In this document: piece by piece, positions 19,216 through 28,900 of the stretch
How the letters are laid out: each line of letters starts with the position of its first letter
How positions within the stretch are numbered: the stretch's first letter is position 1
Source of the DNA: Candidatus Zixiibacteriota bacterium
GTDB lineage: Bacteria > Zixibacteria > MSB-5A5 > GN15 > FEB-12
Assembly (NCBI GenBank): GCA_024277795.1
Contig: JAJRUL010000192.1
Span: forward strand, 1-40,550
Direction of reading: 5' to 3'
Length of the DNA: 40,550 nt
Position numbers and translations under genes: made by a program
Notes under the pieces: model-generated
Databases searched by the model: none
Told to the model about the DNA's origin: nothing
What the model saw: the letters and a program-made list of their open reading frames with translations, nothing else

Positions 19216-19227
19216 TTCAATCTCTCC

Positions 19228-20163
19228 CTATCTGGAACCTGTCTGATATGCTCTTTTTGAAGCAGTAAAAATAACCAATGACAGGCCGATAATTATACTC
19301 GCTACCCACAGATGAAAGACCTGCGTCAACGGTGACAATCCTACAAAAATAAACGTCAACCCCAGAATAATTTGAATACCAACAGCAACCATGATCCCTA
19401 TTATTGATTGTCGAAGTAACGGTGTTATCCCTTTGCTCCCTTTCAATATTGCCTGCCCGACATACCACGCGTAGACCGCCACAACAATACCGATAGTCAT
19501 ATGCACATGGTTTAGGCCACCAACTTTTCCTACCCATTGAGTCGGATGAAGCATCGGGAATTGATGAACTACTACCTCATAAGCTTGACGCACCTGTGTC
19601 CCGAGAATAACCTGAACAATTGACAAACTCCACAAGATTGTCATCCACTTCACAGTTGCACTCGGCAACTTCGGCATCTCTATCGCACTATGTTCCTCAT
19701 AATATGACTGCTGTGTGACCCATATCAACAGACTCACTATGATCAATGCGATCACAGTATGAACAGTCACCACAACAGGCTCCAACACAGAAGAGACGAC
19801 AACTGAGCCTTGCCACCCTTGAAAAGCGGTCAACAAACCAGCCAAAACGGCAGGGAACCAGATTTTGATGCGATGACGTGCATACATCAACGCCAAAACT
19901 GCTGTAGTAGCTATAAGCAGACCTACTATAATACCGCAAAGTCTGTTAGAGTACTCTATCCAAGCTAATGCTATATTAAACTGACTCGGGTCAATGTCGG
20001 AGGGAAGTTGATCCAAACTTGTCGGTGGAATCCAACGACCGAAACAGGTCGGCCAATCAGGACAACCAAGACCAGCTCCTGAGACTCGAACCAAACCACC
20101 AATAAATATCAGGATATATGTTGCTATTGTTGAGAAAAAGGCGAATTGACGTAATCGTCGCAT
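19228..20163 (-). CDS. ctaA: Heme A synthase (CtaA/COX15)
   Basis: 311 residues, eight predicted membrane helices in two homologous halves. Conserved CPDWPTC lies after helix 1 (Cys34, Cys40). Three of the four expected histidines are clear (VVVTVHT, LNHVHM, QVFHLW), but the first, normally in ExxHR, is Asn in EYSNR (residue 73). It converts heme O to heme A for the oxidase. The ATG at 20163 is preferred over GTG 20169, with AGG eight bases upstream. It ends with TAG. A 112-base gap upstream has a possible promoter, so it may form a sub-transcript with SCO and DUF420. Confidence 0.93.
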   Translation of the reverse strand: MRRLRQFAFFSTIATYILIFIGGLVRVSGAGLGCPDWPTCFGRWIPPTSLDQLPSDIDPSQFNIALAWIEYSNRLCGIIVGLLIATTAVLALMYARHRIKIWFPAVLAGLLTAFQGWQGSVVVSSVLEPVVVTVHTVIALIIVSLLIWVTQQSYYEEHSAIEMPKLPSATVKWMTILWSLSIVQVILGTQVRQAYEVVVHQFPMLHPTQWVGKVGGLNHVHMTIGIVVAVYAWYVGQAILKGSKGITPLLRQSIIGIMVAVGIQIILGLTFIFVGLSPLTQVFHLWVASIIIGLSLVIFTASKRAYQTGSR

Positions 20164-20216
20164 ATACACACCTGTACTTTCATACTACATTTTTTCATCG
20201 GAATACTCTGTCTATG

Positions 20217-20248
20217 AGCTTCCAAAGATAATACTTCTCCCTCAAATA
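20217..20248 (-). promoter_or_regulatory. Possible internal promoter before ctaA
   Basis: In the 112-base gap between the oxidase subunit IV gene and ctaA, the minus strand shows TTGCTT, an 18-base spacer and TATTAT. Both boxes are only partial matches, so this is a tentative site; coordinates are approximate. Confidence 0.3.
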
Positions 20249-20281
20249 AAGAAGCAAGGATTTAAGTACAAGTTAATATTC

Positions 20282-20707
20282 TTATTTTCCTGACATTGAA
20301 GTAGAATCAACAATATTAGCCGAATCTCCAACCAATGCACTATCCGCATTCACTGTATCGTACATCGTGGCACTTTCCCTGATCTGACCCGCTTTCTGGT
20401 CATAGATTGCACCTCGTTGAAGCGTATCAAGCATCGTAAATGTGATAAATATGGCGAGAAAAATGATAGAAATCAGCAGTATTATCATATACACCTTGTT
20501 GTCATATTTCAGGTGCATAAAAAACAAAGCGACCAATGAGGCCTTTACGGCCGCGATAAACATTGCTATAACAAGATTGTAAGCACCGAAATTGATCGAT
20601 GCGACCCAAACTGTCACAAACGTCAAAAACAGCAATATTGATGCGATAGTGAGATATACACTCAGTGGAATAATATGCGCGCTATGTGTTGATTCATTTC
20701 CATTCAT
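20282..20707 (-). CDS. ctaF: Cytochrome c oxidase subunit IV (CtaF-like)
   Basis: 141 residues with three hydrophobic helices and the subunit IV motif VKASLVALFFMHLKYD, followed by a polar tail of about 40 residues. It is a small stabilising subunit of caa3-type oxidases. It starts five bases after the subunit III stop, in the normal II-I-III-IV order. Confidence 0.9.
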   Translation of the reverse strand: MNGNESTHSAHIIPLSVYLTIASILLFLTFVTVWVASINFGAYNLVIAMFIAAVKASLVALFFMHLKYDNKVYMIILLISIIFLAIFITFTMLDTLQRGAIYDQKAGQIRESATMYDTVNADSALVGDSANIVDSTSMSGK

Positions 20708-20711
20708 TACA

Positions 20712-21359
20712 TTACCCTATCAAATAGAACAGCGGGAAAAGGAATATCCAGATCAAATCGACCAAGTGCCAATAGAGGCCGGTCATTTCAATAGGTGTGT
20801 AATATTCCGCTGAAAAATGGTTCTTGGTTGTTCGATACAGCATCCAACCGATCGTGATCATACCTGCTATAACATGAATCCCGTGAAGACCAGTCATCAT
20901 AAAATAGATACTAAAGAATATATGGGGATTACCACCCTCAACACCGGTAAATGTGTAATACTTCCCCGGCAACTGACCGAGGTGAAACTTATGGCTGTAT
21001 TCAATATATTTGATAACTAAAAATGTTCCAGCCAACCCAAGGGTCGCAACAAGATTCCAGATTGTAGCATTTTTATTACCGAGTTGCATCGCACGTATAG
21101 CTAAAGCCATTGTCAGTGAACTGGTTATCAATACCACAGTATTAGTGGCCCCTAATCCCGTGTCCAAAAATGAATGGGCGTTATGAAAGAGATCGGGGTA
21201 CCATGCCCGAAAAATCGCATACGCACAAAATAGACCACCAAAGAGTAAAACTTCAGTTAATAGGAACAACCACATTCCAATTTTTGCTGAGTCCTTCTGT
21301 TGCTCAGTAGTACTAAAATGATGAGCAAGATGGGTCGGATGTCCCTCGGCGTTACTCAT
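20712..21359 (-). CDS. ctaE: Cytochrome c oxidase subunit III
   Basis: 215 residues with about five membrane helices. Family patterns are KIGMWLFLLTEVLLFGGLF, FFSIYFMMTGLHGIHVIAG and YWHLVDLIWIFLFPLFYL. It supports proton pumping and stability of the oxidase core. The ATG overlaps the subunit I stop (TAATG), indicating coupled translation. Confidence 0.96.
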   Translation of the reverse strand: MSNAEGHPTHLAHHFSTTEQQKDSAKIGMWLFLLTEVLLFGGLFCAYAIFRAWYPDLFHNAHSFLDTGLGATNTVVLITSSLTMALAIRAMQLGNKNATIWNLVATLGLAGTFLVIKYIEYSHKFHLGQLPGKYYTFTGVEGGNPHIFFSIYFMMTGLHGIHVIAGMITIGWMLYRTTKNHFSAEYYTPIEMTGLYWHLVDLIWIFLFPLFYLIG

Positions 21360-22978
21360 TAGAGCGTTCCCTCTTCTGTATATTTAGCATCAACTATATC
21401 ATAATCGTATGGACCATGTTCCAGTACCATATCTTTATCAAAATTATGTGTAATAGGCGGACTTTCCGCTTCCCATTCCATTGTAAGTGATTGCCAAGGA
21501 TTTCTCCCTACTTTTTTTCCTCTGAAAATTGAATGGAGGAGATAGATCGTCATAATCAGAAATCCAGCTCCAAGAATCAATGAGCCGACGGAAGAGAAGC
21601 CATGTAGTCGCTGAAACTCTTCAGGATAGGTATAATACCGACGTGGCATTCCCTGGGCACCCATAATAAACTGAGACAGGAATGTTACATTGAAACCAAT
21701 AAAGATCATCAAACAAGATACGACTGCCCATGTCTCGTTGTATATCCTCCCCCATAATTTCGGCCACCAGAAATGTAATCCTGCTAAGAATGCGATTACT
21801 GTTCCCCCCATCATGGTGTAATGAAAATGGGCAACAATAAAATAGGTATCATGCAAATGTACATCGACAGAAACCGCACCAAGGAAGATTCCTGTCAGGC
21901 CACCGATTGAAAAGAGTATCAAAAAAGATATAGCGTACAACATCGGAACCTTCAGCGATATCTGCCCTTTGTACATAGTCGCAACCCAGTTGAATACTTT
22001 AATTCCTGAGGGAATTCCGACAAAGAACGTGAGGAATGAGAAAATCAAACTAGCAAGTTCTGATTGACCCGAGACAAACATATGATGTCCCCAGACTAAG
22101 AAACTCATAAAAGCAATTCCCAAACTTGAATAGGCAATAGCTTTATAACCAAAGATTCTCTTATGTGAAAAAGTCGCTATCACTTCACTAATAATACCCA
22201 TACCCGGTAAAATCATGATATACACTGCGGGGTGCGAATAGAACCAGAAGAAATGTTGAAATAACACAGGGTCACCACCCATTGCAGGGTCAAAAATCCC
22301 GATATGAACCATGCGTTCAAGAATCAACAAAACAACTGTGATCCCAAGTACAGGAGTTGCCAGCACTTGGATTATTGCTGTGGCATACAACCCCCACACA
22401 AATAACGGCATCTTAAACCATGTCATACCAGGAGCGCGCAATTTATGGATGGTAGCAATAAAATTTAAGCCCGTAAAAATAGATGAAAAGCCAAGAATAA
22501 AGACCCCGACTGCAATCGCAACAACAGATCCTGATGTACTTGTACTATAAGGTGTATAAAATGTCCAACCCGTATCAGCGGCACCAGAGATAATTGAGTA
22601 AAGAGCAAACAACGCCCCAATCACATAAAGGTACCAACTTGCGAGATTCAATCTAGGAAAAGCAACATCCTTTGCCCCCAACATCAAGGGTAAAACAAAA
22701 TTGCCTAGGGCCGCGGGAATTGATGGGATAATGAAAAGGAAGATCATTATCGCACCGTGCAAAGTGAAAAACCGATTATACGTATCAGCTTCCATTATAT
22801 CCTTTGCTGGAGTGAATAATTCCCAACGTATAATGAGAGCGAGCAGACCTCCAACTAAGAAAAAGAAGAAAATGCCTGCAAGATACATAATCCCAATTCG
22901 CTTATGATCCTGCGTTAAAAGCCATGATTTCCACCCTTTGGCTTCATTGAGGTAATTTGTTGCTGTTGCCGTGGACAT
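21359..22978 (-). CDS. ctaD: Cytochrome c oxidase subunit I, type A2
   Basis: 539 residues, twelve predicted membrane helices. Low-spin heme ligand in [11 protein letters not shown], CuB ligands in YSHPAVY and WGHHMF, and heme ligands in [11 protein letters not shown]. The motif YSHPAVY has Tyr-Ser and lacks the Glu of GHPEVY, which defines the A2 subfamily of heme-copper oxidases. It reduces oxygen to water and pumps protons. It begins five bases after the subunit II stop. Acceptance of electrons from the fused cytochrome c of subunit II is inferred. Confidence 0.98.
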   Translation of the reverse strand: MSTATATNYLNEAKGWKSWLLTQDHKRIGIMYLAGIFFFFLVGGLLALIIRWELFTPAKDIMEADTYNRFFTLHGAIMIFLFIIPSIPAALGNFVLPLMLGAKDVAFPRLNLASWYLYVIGALFALYSIISGAADTGWTFYTPYSTSTSGSVVAIAVGVFILGFSSIFTGLNFIATIHKLRAPGMTWFKMPLFVWGLYATAIIQVLATPVLGITVVLLILERMVHIGIFDPAMGGDPVLFQHFFWFYSHPAVYIMILPGMGIISEVIATFSHKRIFGYKAIAYSSLGIAFMSFLVWGHHMFVSGQSELASLIFSFLTFFVGIPSGIKVFNWVATMYKGQISLKVPMLYAISFLILFSIGGLTGIFLGAVSVDVHLHDTYFIVAHFHYTMMGGTVIAFLAGLHFWWPKLWGRIYNETWAVVSCLMIFIGFNVTFLSQFIMGAQGMPRRYYTYPEEFQRLHGFSSVGSLILGAGFLIMTIYLLHSIFRGKKVGRNPWQSLTMEWEAESPPITHNFDKDMVLEHGPYDYDIVDAKYTEEGTL

Positions 22979-22983
22979 ATATC

Positions 22984-23931
22984 TTACTCCGCCTTCATAG
23001 TCTTGAGGTACGCAATGATAGCATCAATTTCACGATCCTTAAGCAGACCCTGATACGTCGGCATTACCGGTTGGAAGCCGGCAACTATATGTGCTTTCGG
23101 TTCCAAAATTGATTCACGAATATAGTTTTCTTCTACAGTAATTGGTGTTCCATCTTCCATTATCTCTTCTCTTCCGAACACGCCCTTAAATGTTGGACCG
23201 ACACCTTTAGAACCGTCAGTAGTATGGCATGTATTACACGCTTTTTTGACATACAACTTCCTACCAAATTCCTCAAGTGTAAGCCCCTTGCCAGGGTCAC
23301 TACCTTCATCAATCCACTTTTTGTATTCTTCTTCTGAAACAACACGAACAGATCCTAGCATCTCAGAGTGACCTTTACCACAATACTCTGTACAAAACAG
23401 ATCATAAGTACCTGTTGAAGTTGCCTCAAACCACGTTATCGAATATCTGTTAGGGAGCACATCCATCTTTGCTCGAAAATTTGGAATAAAGAAACTATGG
23501 ATTACATCCTGAGATGACATCAACAGCTTAATCGGTTGGTTTACTGGAATAACAAGCTCATTGACAGAGTTAGCTCCCTCGGCATAGTCAAAAGTCCAGA
23601 ACCACTTTTGGGCAGTAACTTTTATTTCGATAGCATCCCCCGGCACGACACTCATCTTGATATACGATCTGAACGTCCAAATAAAGACAATAACAATTAA
23701 GGCCGTTGGAATCGCCGTCCACAGTATTTCGAGACCGAGATTATGGTCAGTTCCCGATGTTTTTGTCGCCATGCCTTTTCGGCGATATTTCATGCTGAAG
23801 AAAACTGTTGTCGCAATCACAATAACAAATATGATCAGTCCAGCAATCAGAATAAAATTAAATAGCGCATCGACATCTCCAGCATACGTCGATTGAGCTG
23901 GTGGCATCAAAAATGATCCAGTTGTATCCAT
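22984..23931 (-). CDS. ctaC: Cytochrome c oxidase subunit II with C-terminal cytochrome c
   Basis: 315 residues: two N-terminal membrane helices (about 25-50 and 68-88), a cupredoxin domain with the CuA ligands ([22 protein letters not shown]) and a C-terminal cytochrome c domain with CNTCH near residue 235 and the distal Met in QPVMPTYQG. The fused heme defines a caa3-type enzyme that takes electrons directly from ACIII or a small cytochrome. The ATG directly follows the SCO stop (TAAATG). Confidence 0.97.
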   Translation of the reverse strand: MDTTGSFLMPPAQSTYAGDVDALFNFILIAGLIIFVIVIATTVFFSMKYRRKGMATKTSGTDHNLGLEILWTAIPTALIVIVFIWTFRSYIKMSVVPGDAIEIKVTAQKWFWTFDYAEGANSVNELVIPVNQPIKLLMSSQDVIHSFFIPNFRAKMDVLPNRYSITWFEATSTGTYDLFCTEYCGKGHSEMLGSVRVVSEEEYKKWIDEGSDPGKGLTLEEFGRKLYVKKACNTCHTTDGSKGVGPTFKGVFGREEIMEDGTPITVEENYIRESILEPKAHIVAGFQPVMPTYQGLLKDREIDAIIAYLKTMKAE

Positions 23932-24831
23932 TTACCCGTTTATCCCAGTTGAATGATTATTTCTATTAGCCAATTGCATTCGTTGTTTTATTCTGCGTTC
24001 ACGCATCCAATACAAACCGAGAGCAATTGCCATCCCAACTGCAGTTACAACACCAGCAATGCGCATAAGGTTCTGAGCAAATAGCACATATCCGCCTGCT
24101 TTCGGGTCATAGTGAAAACAATACAGCAGGATTCTATCGACTGTAGTGCCAATTTTCCCTTCGGATGCTTCAAGCAGTCCAAGTTTTAGATCTTTAGTGG
24201 TAAACTCAATTCCATACAGGTAACGAGAGATGATAGCTTCATCAGTGAGCAAGAAAACGACTGCAGGATGAGCATACTGGTCCTGTTTTTCATCATAGAA
24301 ATATGTAAAACCTAAAGCATCAGCTAATGTTTTTGACTGTAATTCATCACCAACCAGAAAAGCCCAACCTTCGGGTATTGCCTTCTCTCCCATTGTCTTG
24401 AGATAATTCGCCTTCTTGGCCGCTGCCAAGTCATAGGTCTCCCCCGAGTCAATACCAACCATAACTACCTGATATTTCTCAGAAGCAAGATATGGCAGAT
24501 TCTTGACTCCCTCGGTCAGACCATTCATGACCAGATTACAAAGCATAGGACACTCATAGTACCCCAGCACCATCACAACAGGACGACCTGGCTTAAAGTA
24601 TTTTGCCAGAGTGACCTGCTCTCCCTTGTCATCGGTAAATGACAATTCAGTGGGGATCTTCTCACCAAGATGTTCAACCACATCTATTCTATCGAGGTCG
24701 CGATCATTTTTCAAAACAACCTGACCAGAAGTATAAACTGCCAAAAAAAGACAGCATAAGATAACAACAAACAATTTCACGATAAGAATGACACGGACAG
24801 GTTCTCTAGCGAGAATTGCCTGCACTTTCAT
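23932..24831 (-). CDS. SCO1/SenC-family protein with extra C-terminal helix
   Basis: 299 residues. An N-terminal membrane segment (about 13-33), a thioredoxin-like domain with the copper site CPMLC near residue 97 and His in YAHPAVVF, then a C-terminal membrane helix (about 258-278) and basic tail. This two-anchor form usually accompanies ACIII/caa3 operons. Probable role: CuA maturation of subunit II, the next gene. Its first 26 bases overlap the preceding small gene. Confidence 0.9.
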   Translation of the reverse strand: MKVQAILAREPVRVILIVKLFVVILCCLFLAVYTSGQVVLKNDRDLDRIDVVEHLGEKIPTELSFTDDKGEQVTLAKYFKPGRPVVMVLGYYECPMLCNLVMNGLTEGVKNLPYLASEKYQVVMVGIDSGETYDLAAAKKANYLKTMGEKAIPEGWAFLVGDELQSKTLADALGFTYFYDEKQDQYAHPAVVFLLTDEAIISRYLYGIEFTTKDLKLGLLEASEGKIGTTVDRILLYCFHYDPKAGGYVLFAQNLMRIAGVVTAVGMAIALGLYWMRERRIKQRMQLANRNNHSTGING

Positions 24832-25147
24832 TTACTGCTTCTACAGCCTGTAAATCCATCGCCCGGTCTATAGGAATATGATAAATATTGTTAACAGAAT
24901 CGGCGATACCATAAGAATTCAAACGTTCATTCTCAATCGCATGTAATTCGGTCAACAATTTAGATTTTATATTTAAGACTTGAGTCTGCACTACTTCTTC
25001 TCTCACAGAAATAAAGTACTCATTTAGCAAAACGACGCTAAACACGATCAGTGCTATTGTGACTACCGTAACAATGACGGTAATAGTGACATTTACATCA
25101 CCCTTATCGAATCCGCCAGTCGTTTTGTTGTGAGAAGTATTACTCAT
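24806..25147 (-). CDS. Unrecognised small membrane protein in the ACIII operon
   Basis: 113 residues. A hydrophilic N-terminus (about 20 residues) is followed by one membrane helix (about 21-46, VTITVIVTVVTIALIVFSVV) and a mostly helical, charged C-terminal part with VVQTQVLNIKSKLLTEL, likely periplasmic. No cysteine and no heme motif. It lies between actF and a SCO gene and overlaps the latter by 26 bases, so it is surely part of the operon. I do not recognise the family. It could be a small accessory subunit or an assembly protein; that is inference from position only. Confidence 0.75.
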   Translation of the reverse strand: MSNTSHNKTTGGFDKGDVNVTITVIVTVVTIALIVFSVVLLNEYFISVREEVVQTQVLNIKSKLLTELHAIENERLNSYGIADSVNNIYHIPIDRAMDLQAVEAVNESAGNSR

Positions 25148-25160
25148 TCGTCGTTACGTC

Positions 25161-26345
25161 CTAATTATTCACAAATTCAAGTGACTCTTTCAAACCGGGA
25201 TCATTAACCGGTAGAACCGGATGCGACGTATACTTCCTCCAGCAATACCAGATAAAGATGCCACCAATCCCGCACATTGTACTTAAGTCAATCCATGAGA
25301 ATTGCGGTCCATGCTCATGTAATGTTGGCATTGCCAACCAGTATATATCAACCCACCTCATAAACAAAATCCAACAGGACATAACACTCAACCAAACAAC
25401 TGAGCGCTTTGCCCCACGAGTTAACAAAGCAAGAAATGGGAAGGCAAAATGACCAAAAATCATCAACAAACTAAGTGATTTCCACGCATTTTCCCAACGA
25501 TCTAAGAACCATACTGTTTCTTCGGGTATATTTGCATACCAAATGAGAAAATACTGAGAGAATGCCATATACGCCCAGAATACTAAGAAGCCAAATAATA
25601 ACTTACCTAAATCATGATAGTGTTCTATTGTGATTTCTTCCTTGAGTATACCTTGTCTCCGTTGGTACGAAGCGGATAAGATAATGAACGATATGGCCGC
25701 AAGGAACCCTCCGGTAAACATATATACACCGTAGATTGTTGAGTACCAATGCGGATCAAGAGACATAAGCCAGTCAAAGGCGGCAAAAGTTGAGGTGACT
25801 GCAAAAAGAATCATACCCGGTGCACTAACACGACGCCATTGGGCTGTCAACTTATCACTGTGAACACTATCCTGTTTAACAGAATTTCTAAACAGAAAGA
25901 ATGTAAGGAGTGACCAAATAACAAAATATCCTACTGTCCTGATAATAAAAAATGCCTGATTTAAGAACGGCTCTTTTGCTTTAAGCAATTCATCAGTAGC
26001 CATAACATCAGCATGACTCGAATGATAGAGATCGTGGATTCCAAACAATAGAGGAATTGCAAAAAGTCCCATTAAAGGCAATGTACTCATTACCGACTCA
26101 GAGATCCGTCGTAACACCATACTCCATTTTGCATCAGCAAGATGGTGCAACATTGTAAAAAACAGACCACCCAAACCGATTGATGTCCAAAAAACGAATG
26201 CAACCAGATACGAGTAAAAAAACTGAGTACGGTCACTGGTAAACCCGAGAATTGAAACAAGCAGACCAAGAATGCCAACTACAAGTGCGATCATACCTAG
26301 CTTGCCCGGGTCAGTCAGTCGGTATGTTTTCAGATCAATCTGCAT
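25161..26345 (-). CDS. actF: Alternative Complex III subunit ActF
   Basis: 394 residues with about ten hydrophobic helices, related to the NrfD/PsrC-like subunit ActC but shorter. Visible patterns include GLGGLFFTMLHHLADAKWS and SAPGMILFAVTSTFAAFDW, typical of ActF. It is one of two quinol-interacting membrane subunits of ACIII. The ATG at 26345 has AAGGGA just upstream. It follows actE in the conserved act order. Confidence 0.93.
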   Translation of the reverse strand: MQIDLKTYRLTDPGKLGMIALVVGILGLLVSILGFTSDRTQFFYSYLVAFVFWTSIGLGGLFFTMLHHLADAKWSMVLRRISESVMSTLPLMGLFAIPLLFGIHDLYHSSHADVMATDELLKAKEPFLNQAFFIIRTVGYFVIWSLLTFFLFRNSVKQDSVHSDKLTAQWRRVSAPGMILFAVTSTFAAFDWLMSLDPHWYSTIYGVYMFTGGFLAAISFIILSASYQRRQGILKEEITIEHYHDLGKLLFGFLVFWAYMAFSQYFLIWYANIPEETVWFLDRWENAWKSLSLLMIFGHFAFPFLALLTRGAKRSVVWLSVMSCWILFMRWVDIYWLAMPTLHEHGPQFSWIDLSTMCGIGGIFIWYCWRKYTSHPVLPVNDPGLKESLEFVNN

Positions 26346-26356
26346 TATCCCTTTCC

Positions 26357-26989
26357 CTACCTGATATCATTACGCATCTGCTGTGGGATATCATCAATAG
26401 TCGCATTTTGACTCCTTTGAAGTGCTCTAAAATATGCAACAATTGCCCAACGATCCGATACCGGTATCTGTTCCTTATATGATGGCATATTGCGGATACC
26501 ATTACTAATCACAGTAAAAATATAACCATCTTCAATTTCACGAAGTCTCTTTTCATGGAAAGTTGGAGGTGGCATCAAACCACGTTTGACAACAATACCT
26601 TTCCCGTCACCTACTCGACCATGACAAGGAGAGCAGTATATATTGTAACGCTCCTGCCCGCGAGCAAGTAAAGCCGGAGTTGTGGCAACAGGTGACTTCT
26701 TCAATGGTTTACCTTTTGAATTCAATCCCAAATAGTACTTATCATCTTCACGCAGATTTCCACGTGCAACTGTTCCCGCAACTGGCTGACGCATGGCCGA
26801 ACCATCGGCAAAAAACTTGCTTGATTCCTGTGCTTGATACTTCGGCTGTGAATCCATATTCGGATTGAGATGTATCGGTGGTTTTCCCGATGGTCTCCCT
26901 TGATAACAGCCAACTGTTGAGAACAATACGAATGCAACCGCGGATACAATAATACCGCTGAGGATATGTCTTGAGGATAGATGTCTCAT
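26357..26989 (-). CDS. actE: Alternative Complex III subunit ActE, monoheme cytochrome c
   Basis: 210 residues. N-terminal hydrophobic segment ending TVGC at about residue 28, a loose lipobox suggesting a lipoprotein. One heme motif CSPCHG near residue 120 and a candidate axial Met in NMPSYKEQIP. It is the likely exit point of electrons from ACIII toward the oxidase. The start overlaps the actD stop (ATGA). Confidence 0.94.
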   Translation of the reverse strand: MRHLSSRHILSGIIVSAVAFVLFSTVGCYQGRPSGKPPIHLNPNMDSQPKYQAQESSKFFADGSAMRQPVAGTVARGNLREDDKYYLGLNSKGKPLKKSPVATTPALLARGQERYNIYCSPCHGRVGDGKGIVVKRGLMPPPTFHEKRLREIEDGYIFTVISNGIRNMPSYKEQIPVSDRWAIVAYFRALQRSQNATIDDIPQQMRNDIR

Positions 26990-27531
26990 TCGTCCGTGAC
27001 AACCTCCACTTTAGTTGCACCAATTGACTTAAGAAACTCTGTAACTTTTACCTCATCATATTTTGGATCACCAGCTTCCAAACTAATAAAGAAACCACCG
27101 TCAGAAAAACGCTTAAAGCTCTCTGAATTAAAAAGCGGATGGTTGAACCTGGGGAGCTTGTTCAATACTAACATGCCGAAAGTTGCCATGAAAGCCGAAA
27201 CTAAAATTGTTATAGCAAAAACAGGGGGCACATAAGCTTGCCAACTGAAAAGTGGCTTACCAGAGATAACCAAAGGATACTCAACCACACTAACCCAGTA
27301 GGTAAGATAAAGCATCCCTAACAGTCCACAAGCACCAGTAAAACCGACCATATAACCGATCGGGGAGCGTTTCATTCCCATCGCCTGATCCATCCCATGA
27401 ATCGGAAACGGTGAATGGCAGTCATACTTTTTATATCCCGCTTCATGAATTTTCTTAGCCGCAGACAACAACGGACCTGTACCAGAAAATTCCGCCAAGA
27501 CTCCATATGCTCTGCTACCTATCTTAGCCAT
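26986..27531 (-). CDS. actD: Alternative Complex III subunit ActD (DUF3341)
   Basis: 181 residues with two membrane helices (about 60-82 and 100-125). The N-terminal domain shows [23 protein letters not shown]... [12 protein letters not shown], the ActD/DUF3341 hallmark. A structural subunit of ACIII. It overlaps actC by 8 bases. Confidence 0.94.
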   Translation of the reverse strand: MAKIGSRAYGVLAEFSGTGPLLSAAKKIHEAGYKKYDCHSPFPIHGMDQAMGMKRSPIGYMVGFTGACGLLGMLYLTYWVSVVEYPLVISGKPLFSWQAYVPPVFAITILVSAFMATFGMLVLNKLPRFNHPLFNSESFKRFSDGGFFISLEAGDPKYDEVKVTEFLKSIGATKVEVVTDE

Positions 27532-28900
27532 GATGTTCTCCTGACTTATGAGGATCGGCTTGTGGTAGTATCCCTTTCACTTCAGACATTGCTACAATAG
27601 GCAGGAATCGCATGAAGAGTAGGAATAACGTAAAAAACAATCCAAATGAACCGATCAGCAGACCAATATCATGCCATGTAGGACTATAGTAATCCCACGC
27701 GGCAGGGAGGAAATCCCGTGCCAACGTAACAACAATAACAAATCTTTCAAACCACATACCAATATTTATAAAAATCGAAGCAATGAACATAACAACAAGA
27801 TGGTTGCGCAGTTTTTTGAACCAGAATATCTGCGGAACCAGAACATTGCACGAAATCATTATCCAATACGCCCAAGCATAAGGACCAAAAGCACGATTCA
27901 CAAAAGCGAACTGCTCGTAGATATTCCCCGAATACCATGCGATAAAGAACTCCATTGAATATGCGTAGCCGACCATCATTCCGGTCAAAAGCATAATCAT
28001 ATTCATTCTCTCAAGAACTTTCTTAGTGATGATATGTGTCAGGTTAAAGACTTTCCGCGCAATAAGAGAAAGAGTCATAACCATTGCAAAACCTGAGAAG
28101 ATAGCACCAGCCACAAAGTATGGAGGGAAGATTGTTGTGTGCCATCCAGGTACCTGTGCAGTTGCAAAGTCAGTCGACACAATACTATGAACCGAAAGCA
28201 CAAGTGGTGTAGAGATCCCGGCGAGAATGAGGTATGTCAGCTCATAGTGACGCCATTGACGATTACCACCTCGCCAACCGAGAGAGAATAATCCATAAAT
28301 AATTTTACGAATGCGTGTCTTCGCACGATCACGCAAAGTTGCCAAATCGGGAATCAAACCAACATACCAAAAGAGGAATGAACAGATAAAATAAGTTCCG
28401 ACGGCAAAAGAATCCCACAAAAGCGGAGAACGGAAATTTGGCCATACACCCATCTGATTTGGAATTGGCAGAGTCCAATGAATCACCCATGCTCGACCAA
28501 CATGAATAGTTGGAAATATCAAAGCACATATAACCGCAAAGATTGTCATACCTTCAGCAAAGCGATTGATCGCAGTACGCCATCTCTGCCTGAGTAAAAA
28601 GAGGATTGCTGAAATCAATGTACCCGCATGACCAATACCGACCCAGAACACAAAGTTGACAATCGCCCAACCCCATCCGACCGGATTATTCAACCCCCAT
28701 ACACCAACACCCTCCCAGAAGAGATAACCAATCAAACAAAACAAACCGAGTGCAAGAGAGGCAGATATACTAAACATAATCTTCCACGCCAAAGGCGTAC
28801 GACTCTCAGGAATACAGCTAACCGACTCTGTTATTGACTCAAAAGTGGGGTTACCTGTTACCAGACAGTTGGGATCATGATGTTCGGTCGCGGAACTCAA
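27524..28900 (-). CDS. actC: Alternative Complex III subunit ActC (NrfD/PsrC family)
   Basis: 458 residues with about ten membrane helices of the NrfD/polysulfide reductase family (for example [20 protein letters not shown] and [14 protein letters not shown]). It forms the main quinol-binding membrane subunit of ACIII. The start is a TTG overlapping the actB stop, with GGAG eight bases before it. Confidence 0.95.
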   Translation of the reverse strand: MSSATEHHDPNCLVTGNPTFESITESVSCIPESRTPLAWKIMFSISASLALGLFCLIGYLFWEGVGVWGLNNPVGWGWAIVNFVFWVGIGHAGTLISAILFLLRQRWRTAINRFAEGMTIFAVICALIFPTIHVGRAWVIHWTLPIPNQMGVWPNFRSPLLWDSFAVGTYFICSFLFWYVGLIPDLATLRDRAKTRIRKIIYGLFSLGWRGGNRQWRHYELTYLILAGISTPLVLSVHSIVSTDFATAQVPGWHTTIFPPYFVAGAIFSGFAMVMTLSLIARKVFNLTHIITKKVLERMNMIMLLTGMMVGYAYSMEFFIAWYSGNIYEQFAFVNRAFGPYAWAYWIMISCNVLVPQIFWFKKLRNHLVVMFIASIFINIGMWFERFVIVVTLARDFLPAAWDYYSPTWHDIGLLIGSFGLFFTLFLLFMRFLPIVAMSEVKGILPQADPHKSGEHHG

